DNA of 59,095 bases from a bacterium. GTDB taxonomy: Bacteria; UBP6; UBA1177. The DNA is taken from positions 1-59,095 of the forward strand of contig JAGCUA010000011.1 of NCBI GenBank assembly GCA_017963125.1, in the 5' to 3' direction. Below are positions 24,821-33,973 of this stretch, in pieces; within the stretch, counting starts at the first letter, position 1; every line of letters begins with the position of its first letter. A program made the translations under genes and the position numbers. A model generated the notes under the pieces. The model was given only the letters and a program-made list of their open reading frames with translations, made no database searches and had not been told where the DNA came from.

Positions 24821-24932
24821 GGCATTTTAAGAAATTCCTTTTTGATTTCAGCTGGTTAAATTAAGGGTTATTTTGACGGGATCGTTTAAGATTTGAAAAA
24901 TAAACGGAGAAAGTGGAACTTATTTTGTGAAA

Positions 24933-27560
24933 TTAAAGAACAAGCGAGCAGCCGCTCGATTTCTTCTTTTTGCCTTCTTCTTCCTGAGGATCGTCGTCGC
25001 TGTAGCTCATTTCGTCTTCGGCGTCCTTGTCCTCGTCGGAAACTTCACTGTCTTCTTCGTTTGCCGGAGCATCTGAAGATTCGACAGAAATTGCGGAAAC
25101 TGTTGCCGAACTTGCCGAAGTGTTTACGAACTGGATGAAGTATTTTGCACCTTTCTCGACTTCGGGAATAAACCAGCCTTTCTCCGAATTTCCGGTTGCT
25201 TTGCCGTCTTTTTCGACTTTTATAGCATTCTTGCCGTCAACGTATTCTATCGGAGCGCCTTTTCTGTAGTAGATTTCAAGTGTCGGAGTTCCGCCGCCCA
25301 TGCCCATGTTGCCAAGCATCGAGCTGGAAGAATCTGCTGCGATTTTTGCACTGAGTTTGAGAGCATCTTTTTCTGCATCTGCCGGAACATCGTAGTAATA
25401 CTGAATGTAAGCCGGACCGATATTAGCGGTTTTGTCGCCGTCTTCAACTTCGATTCCGCCGCCTGAACCCATAAGACCGCCCATAGGATCGTCTTCGCCG
25501 TAAGAACCGCCGCCTGCCGGAATGTACATCGTGTCTTTTATCGGTTCGTTTACGCTGCGTGCTCTGATTTCTTCAAAGAAATTCCTCTCTTCGAGGATCT
25601 TTTTGATTTCTGCAGCCTTGCCTTTGAAGTTTTCGTCTTTCTCGACTTCAGCCATAAGTGTTTCTGCCCAGAGTTTGTAGGAAGCATCCGCATCGCCTAC
25701 CGAGTAAAGCGCCTTGAGTATGAGTTTCATCATGTTGTCGCGGTGTTTCTGCGTATCGGCATCGTTTCCTTTGATGAGCTGGTAGATGTCCCAGTTCGAA
25801 GCAAGGAGCGGCTGACCGTCCCAGTGGACTTCGCCTACGAAATCCTCGAAAACTTTTTTCTTGTTGAGAGCGCTTCTCATGCAGTAGATCAGGTTGTCGC
25901 CTTCGCCTTCGGTATCCATTGAAGCCTTATAGAGCGGATTTGCTTTGATGAAGCCTTCAGAAGCGTATTCACCGGTGCAGGTGTTGTCTGTCATGATGAA
26001 CGCGAATGTGTCTGCCATACCTTCGTGAAGTGCGCCGGGCTCGACTGTCATGCCGTATTTGTCGGTGTATTCAAGACCGGTGATGCCTGCGGTGTAGATC
26101 GTAGCGTGACCGAATTCGTGGTAAACGACATCGCCGTCATAACCCATATCGGCTTTCTGCGACTGACCGAAAACAAGGAGGTCGCCGTTTACGCCGAATT
26201 CTCCGAGCAGCATGTTGAGCATCGGCTGTTCCTGAGTGAAGAACGCGTTGTCAAACGCTGCAAGATCGTTCTCTCCCGTCATGAGAGCCTGGAAATTGTC
26301 CATGGAAATTTCAGGCATCGTGAAGTTGCTGATGACGTTGAGAGGTCTGTCTTTGTCGTTGTTCTGAAGATAGAACTCGTTTTTGGAATCGATGTCGGTG
26401 TAAAGAGAGCGGATGTAGTCGTAAATCTTGGAAGCGTGGTAATACATCGAAATTTCAGCACATCTGTCGATTTTGTCGATTTTGATGCTCTCTTTCGAAA
26501 ATTCATGTCCGCCTTCGCAGTCGTCATAGATGAAATTGCCTTTCTCGCATTTGTTTGCAAGAGGCATCGGATGACAGACGTGAACATTGAATTCCATGCC
26601 GAGGGGAATACCCATGGACGAAGGATCGATTTTTATTTTAGTGTCATCGTCAGGGCAGTTGTAAGCTCTGATCTTTCTGATTTCCTTTGCATCTTTTTCG
26701 GTGATGAGCGAACCGAGAAGTTCCGGAGTAAGTTCGCTGTCGTCAACAGGAGCGACCCACGGAAGCTCGACTTCTTCAAGGTCGGGAGTGACGTTCGGGT
26801 TGAACTTCCAGATCTTTGCGGTATCGGTCTCTTCGCCGTTGCATTCCCATACCGGTACGGCCGGCTCGGTGTCACCTGTGTCAGCCGGATCGGGTGTTTC
26901 GGTGTCGCCGGTGTCAGGAGTATCAGTGTCGCCAGGATCTACCGGATCATCAAAGTAGGTCGAATGGCTCGATTTGATGACTTTGCCCGTAAGCGCGTCA
27001 ACAATGTGGTAACGGCTGTCTGCAAGCGTAGCAGGAGCAAATCTGATTTTGTAAGCCGGAACGAATCTGCCGAAATGACGGGTGATGATTTTTTCGACCA
27101 TGTAGTTTTTCGGCATGTTTTTGATGTTTCTGACTTTCATAGCCGATTTGAGAGCCTGATTTTCAGGGATCATCTTCGTGATGTCGATGTCAATGTCACC
27201 GAGACCGTTGTTGATCCTGTCGATCTTGCCGTCTCTGATCGTGAGGACGGTGTAGATCCCTTCAACTTTGATTCCTTTGTAGAAAGGAACAAACTTGTAA
27301 ATCGAAGCGCCGTCGATTTTTACCGCACGGAGAAGCTGCGGTTCAACGTCGTGACCGATGTTGAAAGCTTTGTAAAAATCATTTTTGATGAACTTTTTCA
27401 GAGAATCAGCATCCGTTTTGACCGGAATGTCGAGCCCTGAAACCAAGGAAGTGACTCCGCCGGTCTTTTTTACAGAAGCCGTGGAGAAGTTGTTCTTCTG
27501 CGCCGCAGCAAGAGTGGCAACAAAAAGCAGAAGAGCAAAAAGGACCAAAAATTTCTTCAT
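24933..27560 (-). CDS. Secreted zinc metalloprotease (thermolysin/fungalysin-like)
   Basis: 875 residues from ATG 27560 (GGAGG upstream). Signal peptide (cleavage near AAAQ), an N-terminal propeptide-like region, a Thr/Asp/Pro/Glu linker (about 225-255), then a gluzincin peptidase domain with H481-E482-F-G-H485 and the third zinc ligand Glu513 in EGMAD, as in M4/M36 peptidases. After the domain comes a region with IGPAYIQYYYDVPADAEK and an Asp/Glu-rich tail ending KKKK-SSGCSLVL. That terminal Gly-Cys motif after a run of Lys is unusual for a secreted enzyme and lacks the membrane helix of known C-terminal sorting signals. Substrates unknown; extracellular protein breakdown is likely. Confidence 0.87.
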   Translation of the reverse strand: MKKFLVLFALLLFVATLAAAQKNNFSTASVKKTGGVTSLVSGLDIPVKTDADSLKKFIKNDFYKAFNIGHDVEPQLLRAVKIDGASIYKFVPFYKGIKVEGIYTVLTIRDGKIDRINNGLGDIDIDITKMIPENQALKSAMKVRNIKNMPKNYMVEKIITRHFGRFVPAYKIRFAPATLADSRYHIVDALTGKVIKSSHSTYFDDPVDPGDTDTPDTGDTETPDPADTGDTEPAVPVWECNGEETDTAKIWKFNPNVTPDLEEVELPWVAPVDDSELTPELLGSLITEKDAKEIRKIRAYNCPDDDTKIKIDPSSMGIPLGMEFNVHVCHPMPLANKCEKGNFIYDDCEGGHEFSKESIKIDKIDRCAEISMYYHASKIYDYIRSLYTDIDSKNEFYLQNNDKDRPLNVISNFTMPEISMDNFQALMTGENDLAAFDNAFFTQEQPMLNMLLGEFGVNGDLLVFGQSQKADMGYDGDVVYHEFGHATIYTAGITGLEYTDKYGMTVEPGALHEGMADTFAFIMTDNTCTGEYASEGFIKANPLYKASMDTEGEGDNLIYCMRSALNKKKVFEDFVGEVHWDGQPLLASNWDIYQLIKGNDADTQKHRDNMMKLILKALYSVGDADASYKLWAETLMAEVEKDENFKGKAAEIKKILEERNFFEEIRARSVNEPIKDTMYIPAGGGSYGEDDPMGGLMGSGGGIEVEDGDKTANIGPAYIQYYYDVPADAEKDALKLSAKIAADSSSSMLGNMGMGGGTPTLEIYYRKGAPIEYVDGKNAIKVEKDGKATGNSEKGWFIPEVEKGAKYFIQFVNTSASSATVSAISVESSDAPANEEDSEVSDEDKDAEDEMSYSDDDPQEEEGKKKKSSGCSLVL

Positions 27561-27603
27561 TGAGACCTCCAAATTGAAAATAAACCAAAGGACAAAACAA
27601 CGT

Positions 27604-27631
27604 ATTATAGGCATAGCTGAAATTTTCACAA
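27604..27631 (-). promoter_or_regulatory. Promoter of the metalloprotease gene
   Basis: Minus strand TTGTGA (27626-27631), 16 bp, TATAAT (27604-27609), about 44 bp upstream of the start codon. Confidence 0.65.
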
Positions 27632-27654
27632 TATAATTTTAAAAATGGGGAATA

Positions 27655-29076
27655 TCACATTCCTTTCATGAGCTCTTCAAAGGCATTTTCTAAATCCAGC
27701 CCTTTTTTCGACGATTCGATGAGATAGTTTTCAAGCGGGGTCCGCCAGCTTACAGTCGTCGTTATTCCCTGCGAACCGGTGAATCTGTAGCCGTCGCCGC
27801 CCTGGTAGATGAAATCGCTCGTGATGATTTTATAGGTTTTCGACTTGTCGATCTCTTCGTCTCCGATAAACCATTTTCCCTCTTTTTTTACCGCTCCGCA
27901 GTAGGCGTTTTCCGATTGTTCAATGTCGAAGATCAGATCTTCGCCCTGAACTGTGGCTTTGACTATGAAGTTGTCGAAAGGAAAAATCGAAAGAATATCG
28001 CTTTTTTTGAGATCTCCCGCTTTTATTGTGTCGCGGAAACCTCCCGGATTGCTGAACGCGGCGTCGTATTCAGGGAAAGCCTTCAGCATCGAGCATGCGA
28101 AAAGTTTCTGCAAATCCGGTGTCTCGAGCGGTTTTTCGGTATAGATCAGCTTGCGTCCCGCCTGTTTTTCAAGCTGCGTCAGATATTTGTCGATCGCTTT
28201 CTTAACTTTGAGCGAACCTTCTGATTTCAGCGAGATCTCTCTTTTCAACGGAACGATTTCCGCTTTCACGACTTTCGAAGTTTTCCCTTTTTTTTCGATC
28301 AGAACTTTTGCGTAACTCGGGAGATATCCTGCATTCTGGATAAAAAGTATGCCGTTTTCTTCTTTGACAGCTTCTTTGTGGTCGTGAGAGGTGAAGACGA
28401 CAAGCGGCTTCTGCGGAAGTGATACCGCCCACGGTCCTGCCTCTTCGTGGGATTCGTGCGCAACGACGATGTTTATGTCGGCATTTTCCTTTGCAATGGC
28501 GCGGGGAACGGTGCTTTCAGGCTTTGCGATCATCGATTCGACGAAAGGTCTTGACATGCTTATCCGTTTGACCTCATCAGTTATTGCCGAAACAAAAAGG
28601 ATCTTCGTTTTTCCTGCGTAGAGAACAGTGCCCGGATCAAGAAGGTCTTTCATATCTTTTGAGACGAGATTCGAGCAGAGATACTGCATTTTTGCGGTTT
28701 TTGCGTTGTTTTTCAGCTCCTGTTCCCCGAAATCGAACTCGTGGTTCCCGAGTGCCGAGAGTTTATATCCCAGAAGTCCCATGATCTCAGCCATGGAGGC
28801 TCCTCTGAAAAAGGTCGAAACGGCCGTTCCTGTGTAGTTGTCTCCGCCGGAAAGTCTGATTACCGAGCAGTTCGTGCAGTTTTTCTCTTCTTCCTCCCAC
28901 ATTTCGTAAAGGGCGACTCCTTTGTACCATCCGTCTTTTTCGTAGATGTGGCCGTGTTCGTCGTTTGTGTAGAGAAGAAGAATCGTCGAAGTTTCATCTT
29001 CCTGAAAAAATCCTTCGATCTGCGCGCATCCCGCAAATATAAAAACCAAAAACAAAAGCCAGTATTTCTTAAGCAT
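27655..29076 (-). CDS. UshA/5'-nucleotidase family lipoprotein
   Basis: 473 residues. Signal peptide with lipobox FAGC (Cys17). Calcineurin-like metallophosphatase domain with the metal-binding motifs LYTNDEHGH, SGGDNYTG, GNHEFDFG, VVAHESHE and VFTSHDHKE. C-terminal 5'-nucleotidase domain with NPGGFRD, SIFPFDNF and DFIYQGGDGY, the aromatic pair-bearing substrate loop. It should dephosphorylate nucleotides or related phosphoesters in the periplasm or at the surface. GGAG precedes the start. Divergent from the outer-membrane protein array; the two promoters are within 70 bp of each other. Confidence 0.92.
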   Translation of the reverse strand: MLKKYWLLFLVFIFAGCAQIEGFFQEDETSTILLLYTNDEHGHIYEKDGWYKGVALYEMWEEEEKNCTNCSVIRLSGGDNYTGTAVSTFFRGASMAEIMGLLGYKLSALGNHEFDFGEQELKNNAKTAKMQYLCSNLVSKDMKDLLDPGTVLYAGKTKILFVSAITDEVKRISMSRPFVESMIAKPESTVPRAIAKENADINIVVAHESHEEAGPWAVSLPQKPLVVFTSHDHKEAVKEENGILFIQNAGYLPSYAKVLIEKKGKTSKVVKAEIVPLKREISLKSEGSLKVKKAIDKYLTQLEKQAGRKLIYTEKPLETPDLQKLFACSMLKAFPEYDAAFSNPGGFRDTIKAGDLKKSDILSIFPFDNFIVKATVQGEDLIFDIEQSENAYCGAVKKEGKWFIGDEEIDKSKTYKIITSDFIYQGGDGYRFTGSQGITTTVSWRTPLENYLIESSKKGLDLENAFEELMKGM

Positions 29077-29108
29077 CGAAAACTCCTGATGAAAACTAAA
29101 AACGGCGG

Positions 29109-29136
29109 ATAATACCCGAAAACGGTGATATGTAAA
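29109..29136 (-). promoter_or_regulatory. Promoter of the UshA-like gene
   Basis: Minus strand TTTACA (29131-29136), 16 bp, TATTAT (29109-29114), followed by CCGCCG, the GC-rich discriminator also seen after tRNA promoters in this window. Confidence 0.65.
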
Positions 29137-29145
29137 ATCTGCAGC

Positions 29146-29174
29146 TTGAATTTTTCATGCGGTTTGTGTATAAA
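29146..29174 (+). promoter_or_regulatory. Promoter of outer-membrane protein array, part 1
   Basis: TTGAAT (29146-29151), 17 bp, TATAAA (29169-29174), 52 bp before the first array gene. A related sequence with a 15-bp spacer lies before the second part (36077-36103). Confidence 0.65.
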
Positions 29175-29226
29175 AAGCGTGCCGTTGAGATTATTGAATA
29201 GAGAAAAGAGAAATCCGGAGGTCGTT

Positions 29227-30081
29227 ATGAAAAAAATCTTTTTGCTTTTCGTAATTTTTATGTTTTTCGGCGTTCTGACGGCGCAGGAAGCGCAGAATGA
29301 ACCGGCTGCGGCGCAGACGGATGAAAAAGCGGCTGCTGAAGAGGTTACAGAGGTGACCGAAGCAGCTCCGGCAGAGGCTCCTGCTGCGGAAAATCAGGAA
29401 ACCGAAGCGCAGAATGCACCTCAGGAAGAAAAAACTGAGCCTGAAGCAGCGGAAAAACCTGCTGAACCAGCGCCTGAAGAGACAAAAACCGAGACTCCGG
29501 CACAACCGGCTGCACCTGAAGAACCCGCGAAAGAGGAACCGGCACAGCCTGAACCGGCAGCGGCGCAGTCAGTATGCGAACCTGTTCAAAAAGAGGAAAA
29601 ACCTTCGAAAATGTTCTATCAGCCTTCGGTCGGAATCGGGATCGGCGCTTCGATCTTCAGTCTCAGGATCAACAACGACATAGATTTTCTCCTGAAACAC
29701 ACGAAAGACGGTACGAATGTCTATATGGGTCTTGAGATCGACTTCAGATACAGCCCTTACCTCGACGACCACTCGATTTACGAGATCCCGATCCAGGTAA
29801 ATCTGGCTGTCGATTTCCCGCTGGTGCACAAGAATATCAGCCGTCTCGCGCTGTGGTTCTCGGCCGGTATCGACCTCGCGATAGGATACCTTTTCTATTA
29901 TGACTACGATGACGACAACTGGGACGACAGCAAAGACCGCGACACGATGTTCAAAGTCATGCCGGCATGGGGCATGGGCGTTACGATGCTTTTCAAGAAC
30001 GAGGTCACTTTGAAACTCGGTTTCGACAGTTTCTACGGCAAATATCCCGATGTCATCTGCGCGGCAGGCTACCGTTTCTAA
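29227..30081 (+). CDS. Array outer-membrane beta-barrel protein 1
   Basis: 284 residues from ATG 29227 (GGAGG upstream). Signal peptide ending near LTAQ, then about 110 residues rich in Ala, Glu and Pro with one Cys (SVCEPV), then the barrel shared by all 18 array members: start YQPSVGIGIGA, alternating amphipathic strands (NVYMGLEIDFRYS, LALWFSAGIDLAIG, PAWGMGVTMLF) and the C-terminal AAGYRF, whose final Phe is the usual BAM-recognition signal. Eight or so strands are likely. This first copy has the longest linker and lacks the DVTIT segment. Function unknown; porin, adhesin or structural roles are open. Confidence 0.82.
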   Translation: MKKIFLLFVIFMFFGVLTAQEAQNEPAAAQTDEKAAAEEVTEVTEAAPAEAPAAENQETEAQNAPQEEKTEPEAAEKPAEPAPEETKTETPAQPAAPEEPAKEEPAQPEPAAAQSVCEPVQKEEKPSKMFYQPSVGIGIGASIFSLRINNDIDFLLKHTKDGTNVYMGLEIDFRYSPYLDDHSIYEIPIQVNLAVDFPLVHKNISRLALWFSAGIDLAIGYLFYYDYDDDNWDDSKDRDTMFKVMPAWGMGVTMLFKNEVTLKLGFDSFYGKYPDVICAAGYRF

Positions 30082-30087
30082 GAGTTT

Positions 30088-30819
30088 ATGATGAAAAAAA
30101 AGCTTCTCTTTTTCACGGTTTTTCTCATTTTCGTTTTTTTAAGTGCCGAAGAAGTGCAGGTCGGAGAATATGAAATCGAAGATGTTACGATAACCTCGTT
30201 TGAAGAAAGGGAAGCGGAGCCTGAACCTGAGCCGGAGAAAGAGCCGGAAAAATCTGAAGAACAGTCTCCCGAAGCTGTGGAAGAAGAAAAAGAAGTCAAC
30301 TGGTGTGAAAACCCGGCAGAAAACAAAGGGCCTGAAATTTTTTATATTCAGCCGACATTCGGAATCGGCACAGGATTGTCAAAATTCCGTCCGACTTTAA
30401 CTCTGGATATTGATTTTCTTGCGGCGCATTTTGAAAAGCACAATCTCTACTTCGGTCTTGACCTGGATCTGAGGTATGTCATTTTTTGGGAAAAAATAGG
30501 CGATGTTCCGACGCTGGAATTTCCGGTTCAGGCGAACGCAGTCCTCGAATTCGTGCAGAAAAAAGGTTTTCTGCAATCGTGGAATCTATGGCTTTCGCTC
30601 GGGATCGATCTGATTTTTTATAATGAATTAAAAAAACATTATTTTTGGGATGGCAGCTATGTTTACAGATATGACTGGAACCTTTCTTTTAAATATTTTG
30701 CTGCATGGGGAATAGGGATCGACCTTCTTTTCGAAAGAGATGTCGTCATGAGGCTCGGCATTGACGGGCTCGGTGGGAAATATCCCGATTTTATGGTCGG
30801 TTTCGGCTATCGTTTTTAG
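30088..30819 (+). CDS. Array outer-membrane beta-barrel protein 2 (DVTIT type)
   Basis: 243 residues; ATG pair at 30088/30091. After the signal peptide comes the segment EEVQVGEYEIEDVTIT, a Glu-Pro spacer and NWCENP, then a barrel beginning FYIQPTFGIGTGLS and ending GFGYRF. The first ~95 bp of coding DNA after the signal start (30119-30213) are identical to 31459-31553 in array gene 4, a mark of recent copying. The barrel itself is closer to array gene 10. Starts 6 bp after gene 1. Confidence 0.8.
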   Translation: MMKKKLLFFTVFLIFVFLSAEEVQVGEYEIEDVTITSFEEREAEPEPEPEKEPEKSEEQSPEAVEEEKEVNWCENPAENKGPEIFYIQPTFGIGTGLSKFRPTLTLDIDFLAAHFEKHNLYFGLDLDLRYVIFWEKIGDVPTLEFPVQANAVLEFVQKKGFLQSWNLWLSLGIDLIFYNELKKHYFWDGSYVYRYDWNLSFKYFAAWGIGIDLLFERDVVMRLGIDGLGGKYPDFMVGFGYRF

Positions 30820-30827
30820 GAGTTTTG

Positions 30828-31421
30828 ATGAAAAAGATCGTGCTGATTTTCGCAATTCTTTTCTTTTTCGCCGTTCTGGAAGCGGAAAATGCGGAATCAA
30901 AGGCTGCAGATCCTGCACGATCGCCTGAAAACAAGGCTGAAACAGCTGAATGTGTAAAAAAACCGAAGAGCATTTTATTTATGCCGTCATTGGGGTTTGA
31001 TGTCGCGTCTCTTTCGCTGGACGCTCGTTTTGAAGTGGATTTCCGTGTTGCAGGACTTCTGCAGGAAAGCGCTTTTTATCTCGGACTCGATGTCGGAGCA
31101 TTTTATTCAAGATATGCTAACGAGAGGCTGGGATTTCCTCTGCATGTAAAATTCTTTTTTGATTTCAAACAGCCATCGCACTACAAAGCACTTGATTATG
31201 CGGGATTCTGGCTGGCTGTAGGTGTTGCGGGGATCAGGCTGGTGGACGCCAGATACGATGATTATATCGATTACGACAGGGAAATATATTTTTCGGTGGG
31301 AGGCGGAGTCGATATGACATTTAAAAATAATATCGTTCTGAGGGTGGCGGTCATAAGTGCATTTGATTATTTCTCTGTTTATCTTCCGGACTTCAACATT
31401 GCCGTCGGCTACCGATTTTAG
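30828..31421 (+). CDS. Array outer-membrane beta-barrel protein 3 (plain type)
   Basis: 197 residues from ATG 30828 with AGGAG upstream, whose AGG is supplied by the stop codon of gene 2. Signal peptide, short linker with one Cys (TAECVKKP) and no DVTIT segment, then a barrel that is among the most diverged of the set (FMPSLGFDVASLS ... FNIAVGYRF). Paired in the array with gene 2. Confidence 0.78.
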   Translation: MKKIVLIFAILFFFAVLEAENAESKAADPARSPENKAETAECVKKPKSILFMPSLGFDVASLSLDARFEVDFRVAGLLQESAFYLGLDVGAFYSRYANERLGFPLHVKFFFDFKQPSHYKALDYAGFWLAVGVAGIRLVDARYDDYIDYDREIYFSVGGGVDMTFKNNIVLRVAVISAFDYFSVYLPDFNIAVGYRF

Positions 31422-31430
31422 GTGATTTTT

Positions 31431-32081
31431 ATGAAAAAATTCGCTCTGCTTTTCACATTTTTTCTCATTTTCGTTTTTTTAAGTGCCGAAGAAGTGCAGG
31501 TCGGAGAATATGAAATCGAAGATGTTACGATAACCTCGTTTGAAGAAAGGGAACCCGAGCCGGAGCCTGAAGTTGCGGAACCTGAACCTGAGCCTGAAAC
31601 CAAAGACGAGCCGGAATGGTTTTATGTCCAGCCCGCTTTGGGGATCGAAACGGGCAACGTGCCGTTCGCGACAGTCATAAATCTGGATATAGATTTTCTT
31701 GTCGGCCGGACGAAAAGGAAAAACAGCGTATATCTCGGTTTTGATTTGGGAATGACAACTACTCCGATCGATCATTTCTACGCCGTTCCGATTCAGGCGA
31801 ACATCAGTTTTGATTTCAAACAGAAAGATCCTAATCTGAATTTTGTGAGCCTTTGGATGTCACTCGGAATCAATTTAAATTTCTGGTCATACAGGGAACA
31901 TTCAGGCTGGATGGGGGTTTCGGCCGCATGGAGAACCGGTCTCGACATTGTTTTTGTGAAGGATGTCGTGATAAGAGTCGGTCTTGACAAATCTCCGTGG
32001 GCTCTGCTGGACAAATACAATAGCGGTAATGTCCGCGGATTGTATCTAAGTTTTATGGTTGCTGTGGGTTACAGGTTTTAG
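31431..32081 (+). CDS. Array outer-membrane beta-barrel protein 4 (DVTIT type)
   Basis: 216 residues from ATG 31431 (AGGTGA upstream; a GTG at 31422 is in frame but upstream of that site). Carries the same N-terminal DVTIT segment as gene 2, DNA-identical over about 95 bp, followed by a Glu-Pro spacer without Cys. Barrel from FYVQPALGIETG to VAVGYRF. The identical front joined to a different barrel indicates gene conversion or recombination. Confidence 0.8.
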   Translation: MKKFALLFTFFLIFVFLSAEEVQVGEYEIEDVTITSFEEREPEPEPEVAEPEPEPETKDEPEWFYVQPALGIETGNVPFATVINLDIDFLVGRTKRKNSVYLGFDLGMTTTPIDHFYAVPIQANISFDFKQKDPNLNFVSLWMSLGINLNFWSYREHSGWMGVSAAWRTGLDIVFVKDVVIRVGLDKSPWALLDKYNSGNVRGLYLSFMVAVGYRF

Positions 32082-32090
32082 GGGAGTGTT

Positions 32091-32681
32091 ATGAAAAAAA
32101 TCGCGATATTTTTGATAATGTTCCTCTTTTCCTTTGTCGTCATGGCGCAAAAGGCGGAAAACGAGACGAAAACCGGCTTAAACAGCGCTCCTGCCGCATC
32201 GGAAAGTGATGTCTCCGAAACTGAAGAGCCTCCTTCAAAGTTTTATGTCCAGCCCGCTTTGGGAGTAGGAACAGGGATGTCCGTTTTCCGGACCAATGCG
32301 GCTCTGGATATAGATTTTCTTCTGAAACAGTCGAAGAACGCCCGCGGTTACATGGGGTTCGATATTGATTTAAGATACATGACTATAGTCTGGGACGGCG
32401 ATGTCGAGCTTGCTTTGCAGATGAATGCCGTCATCGATGTCAATGTGAGCGATCCCCGCATGAAATCGGTCAGTTTCTGGGTTTCTGCCGGACTTCTCCT
32501 CTATTTCGATAAAAAAGACGAAGATTATAAAAGCTGGGGTAACTATTCTTTGGTTCTGCGTCCGGCATGGGGAGTCGGAACCGATCTTGTCTTCAGAAAC
32601 GGAATGATGCTTAAAATCGGCATAGACGGATTTCAAGGCAAATATCCCGATCTGACTCTTGCAGTCGGCTACCGTTTTTAG
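32091..32681 (+). CDS. Array outer-membrane beta-barrel protein 5 (plain type)
   Basis: 196 residues; signal peptide ending VMAQ, short Ser/Glu linker without DVTIT segment, barrel from FYVQPALGVGTGMS to LAVGYRF. GGGGAG overlaps the end of gene 4. The barrel is close to the commonest array sequence (RTNAALDIDFLL, SFWVSAGLLLYF, AWGVGTDLVF, IGIDGFQGKYPD). Confidence 0.8.
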   Translation: MKKIAIFLIMFLFSFVVMAQKAENETKTGLNSAPAASESDVSETEEPPSKFYVQPALGVGTGMSVFRTNAALDIDFLLKQSKNARGYMGFDIDLRYMTIVWDGDVELALQMNAVIDVNVSDPRMKSVSFWVSAGLLLYFDKKDEDYKSWGNYSLVLRPAWGVGTDLVFRNGMMLKIGIDGFQGKYPDLTLAVGYRF

Positions 32682-32689
32682 GTGCTTTT

Positions 32690-33394
32690 ATGAAAAAATT
32701 CGCTCTGTTTTTCACATTTTTTCTTTTTTTCGGCTTTCTGGCTGCGGAAGATGTGAAAACGGGCGAATACGATTTCGGTGATATCACGGTCACGCTGTTT
32801 GAAGAAAGGGAACCTGAGCCGGAACCCGAGCCGGAACCGGAAAAAGAGCCTGAACCTAAGCCTGCGGAACCCGCGCCTGAAACGGCTGAAATGGCTGATT
32901 TAAACAAGTCTTTACGAGAGAATCATGTAAAACCGAAGTTTTTCTATATCCAGCCGGCATTCGGATTCGGAACAGGACTCTCGCTTTATAGGCCTACTAT
33001 CGCTCTTAATGCCGATTTTCTGGTAGGTCACACACCGAAAGTTAATTTTTATGTCGGATTGGATCTCGATTTAAGGAAACCGATGTTCGAGTACGATATG
33101 TTGAATCCGATAATAGATTCTGCCATCCAGACCAACGGTGTTGTTGATTTTCAGGTGGGAAATGAGACAGAACTCAGATCAATCAGCATCTGGACGTCAT
33201 TCGGTTTAGATTTGGCTTATGCCCAGGATTGTAAGAAGGATGAAGGCTGTAAATCTGCCACTTTAAGGTATATGCCGGGATGGGGAACCGGTTTTGATTT
33301 TGTGTTCGATAACTATGTCGTGTTTGGAATTGGATTGGACGGATTTCTCGGAGTATATCCCGATCTGACGCTGCTTGTAGGTTACAGGTTCTGA
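32690..33394 (+). CDS. Array outer-membrane beta-barrel protein 6 (DVTIT type)
   Basis: 234 residues. After the signal peptide: EDVKTGEYDFGDITVTLFEE, the second version of the DVTIT segment, shared with genes 13, 15 and 17, then a long (Glu-Pro)n/Lys-Pro spacer and the barrel FYIQPAFGFGTGLSLYRPT to LLVGYRF. An extra Cys pair sits in a predicted loop (DCKKDEGCK). Ribosome site AGGTG formed with the stop of gene 5. Confidence 0.8.
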   Translation: MKKFALFFTFFLFFGFLAAEDVKTGEYDFGDITVTLFEEREPEPEPEPEPEKEPEPKPAEPAPETAEMADLNKSLRENHVKPKFFYIQPAFGFGTGLSLYRPTIALNADFLVGHTPKVNFYVGLDLDLRKPMFEYDMLNPIIDSAIQTNGVVDFQVGNETELRSISIWTSFGLDLAYAQDCKKDEGCKSATLRYMPGWGTGFDFVFDNYVVFGIGLDGFLGVYPDLTLLVGYRF

Positions 33395-33411
33395 TCATGA
33401 AAGGAACAGGT

Positions 33412-33966
33412 ATGAAAAAAACACTTCTTTTCCTGGTTATATTTTTTCTTTTTCCAATGCTTACTGCGGAAACTGCGAAAGATAGAAAGTTCTATTTCGA
33501 GCCGGCTCTAGGGATAAAAACAGGGCTTCCGGTCATTTTTGGTACAGTGCTTGATATGAATTTCGATTTTCTTGTCTACCGCACAGAAAAAATGCACAAC
33601 ATTTATTTGGGGCTTGACCTCGGGTTCAAATATTCACCGTGGGGAAATTCCGTGGACAATCATTCTTCTAAAAACGTATTGGAGTTTCCTTTTAAAGCAA
33701 ACATATCTTTTGATTTCAAACGGTATGGTTCTCATGTCGATTATATGACTTTGCGGCTTTCCGGCGGAATTGATCTTCTGCTTGAACAGGATGAGATATA
33801 TGAAGATTATAAAGGGGTCTATAGATATTCAGATTTAAAGTTATATGCGGCATGGGAAATAGAACTTAATATTGTGTTCAAAAACAATGTTATTATGAAA
33901 TTTGCTTTTGACTCTTCAGGTGGATTTTATCCTGAGCTTGTAATCGGGCTTGGTTACCGTTTTTAG
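33412..33966 (+). CDS. Array outer-membrane beta-barrel protein 7 (plain type)
   Basis: 184 residues from ATG 33412, which has AGGAACAGG upstream; ATG 33397 is in frame without a ribosome site. Shortest linker of the array: mature barrel begins almost at once (DRKFYFEPALGIKTG). Barrel features VDYMTLRLSGGIDLLL, resembling gene 14, and ends IGLGYRF. Confidence 0.78.
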   Translation: MKKTLLFLVIFFLFPMLTAETAKDRKFYFEPALGIKTGLPVIFGTVLDMNFDFLVYRTEKMHNIYLGLDLGFKYSPWGNSVDNHSSKNVLEFPFKANISFDFKRYGSHVDYMTLRLSGGIDLLLEQDEIYEDYKGVYRYSDLKLYAAWEIELNIVFKNNVIMKFAFDSSGGFYPELVIGLGYRF

Positions 33967-33973
33967 GTGATTT

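Noticed and set aside
26025..27440. 471-codon plus-strand open frame antisense to the metalloprotease
   Set aside because: The minus-strand gene has a start site, signal peptide and catalytic motifs; the plus frame has none and is a codon-bias shadow.
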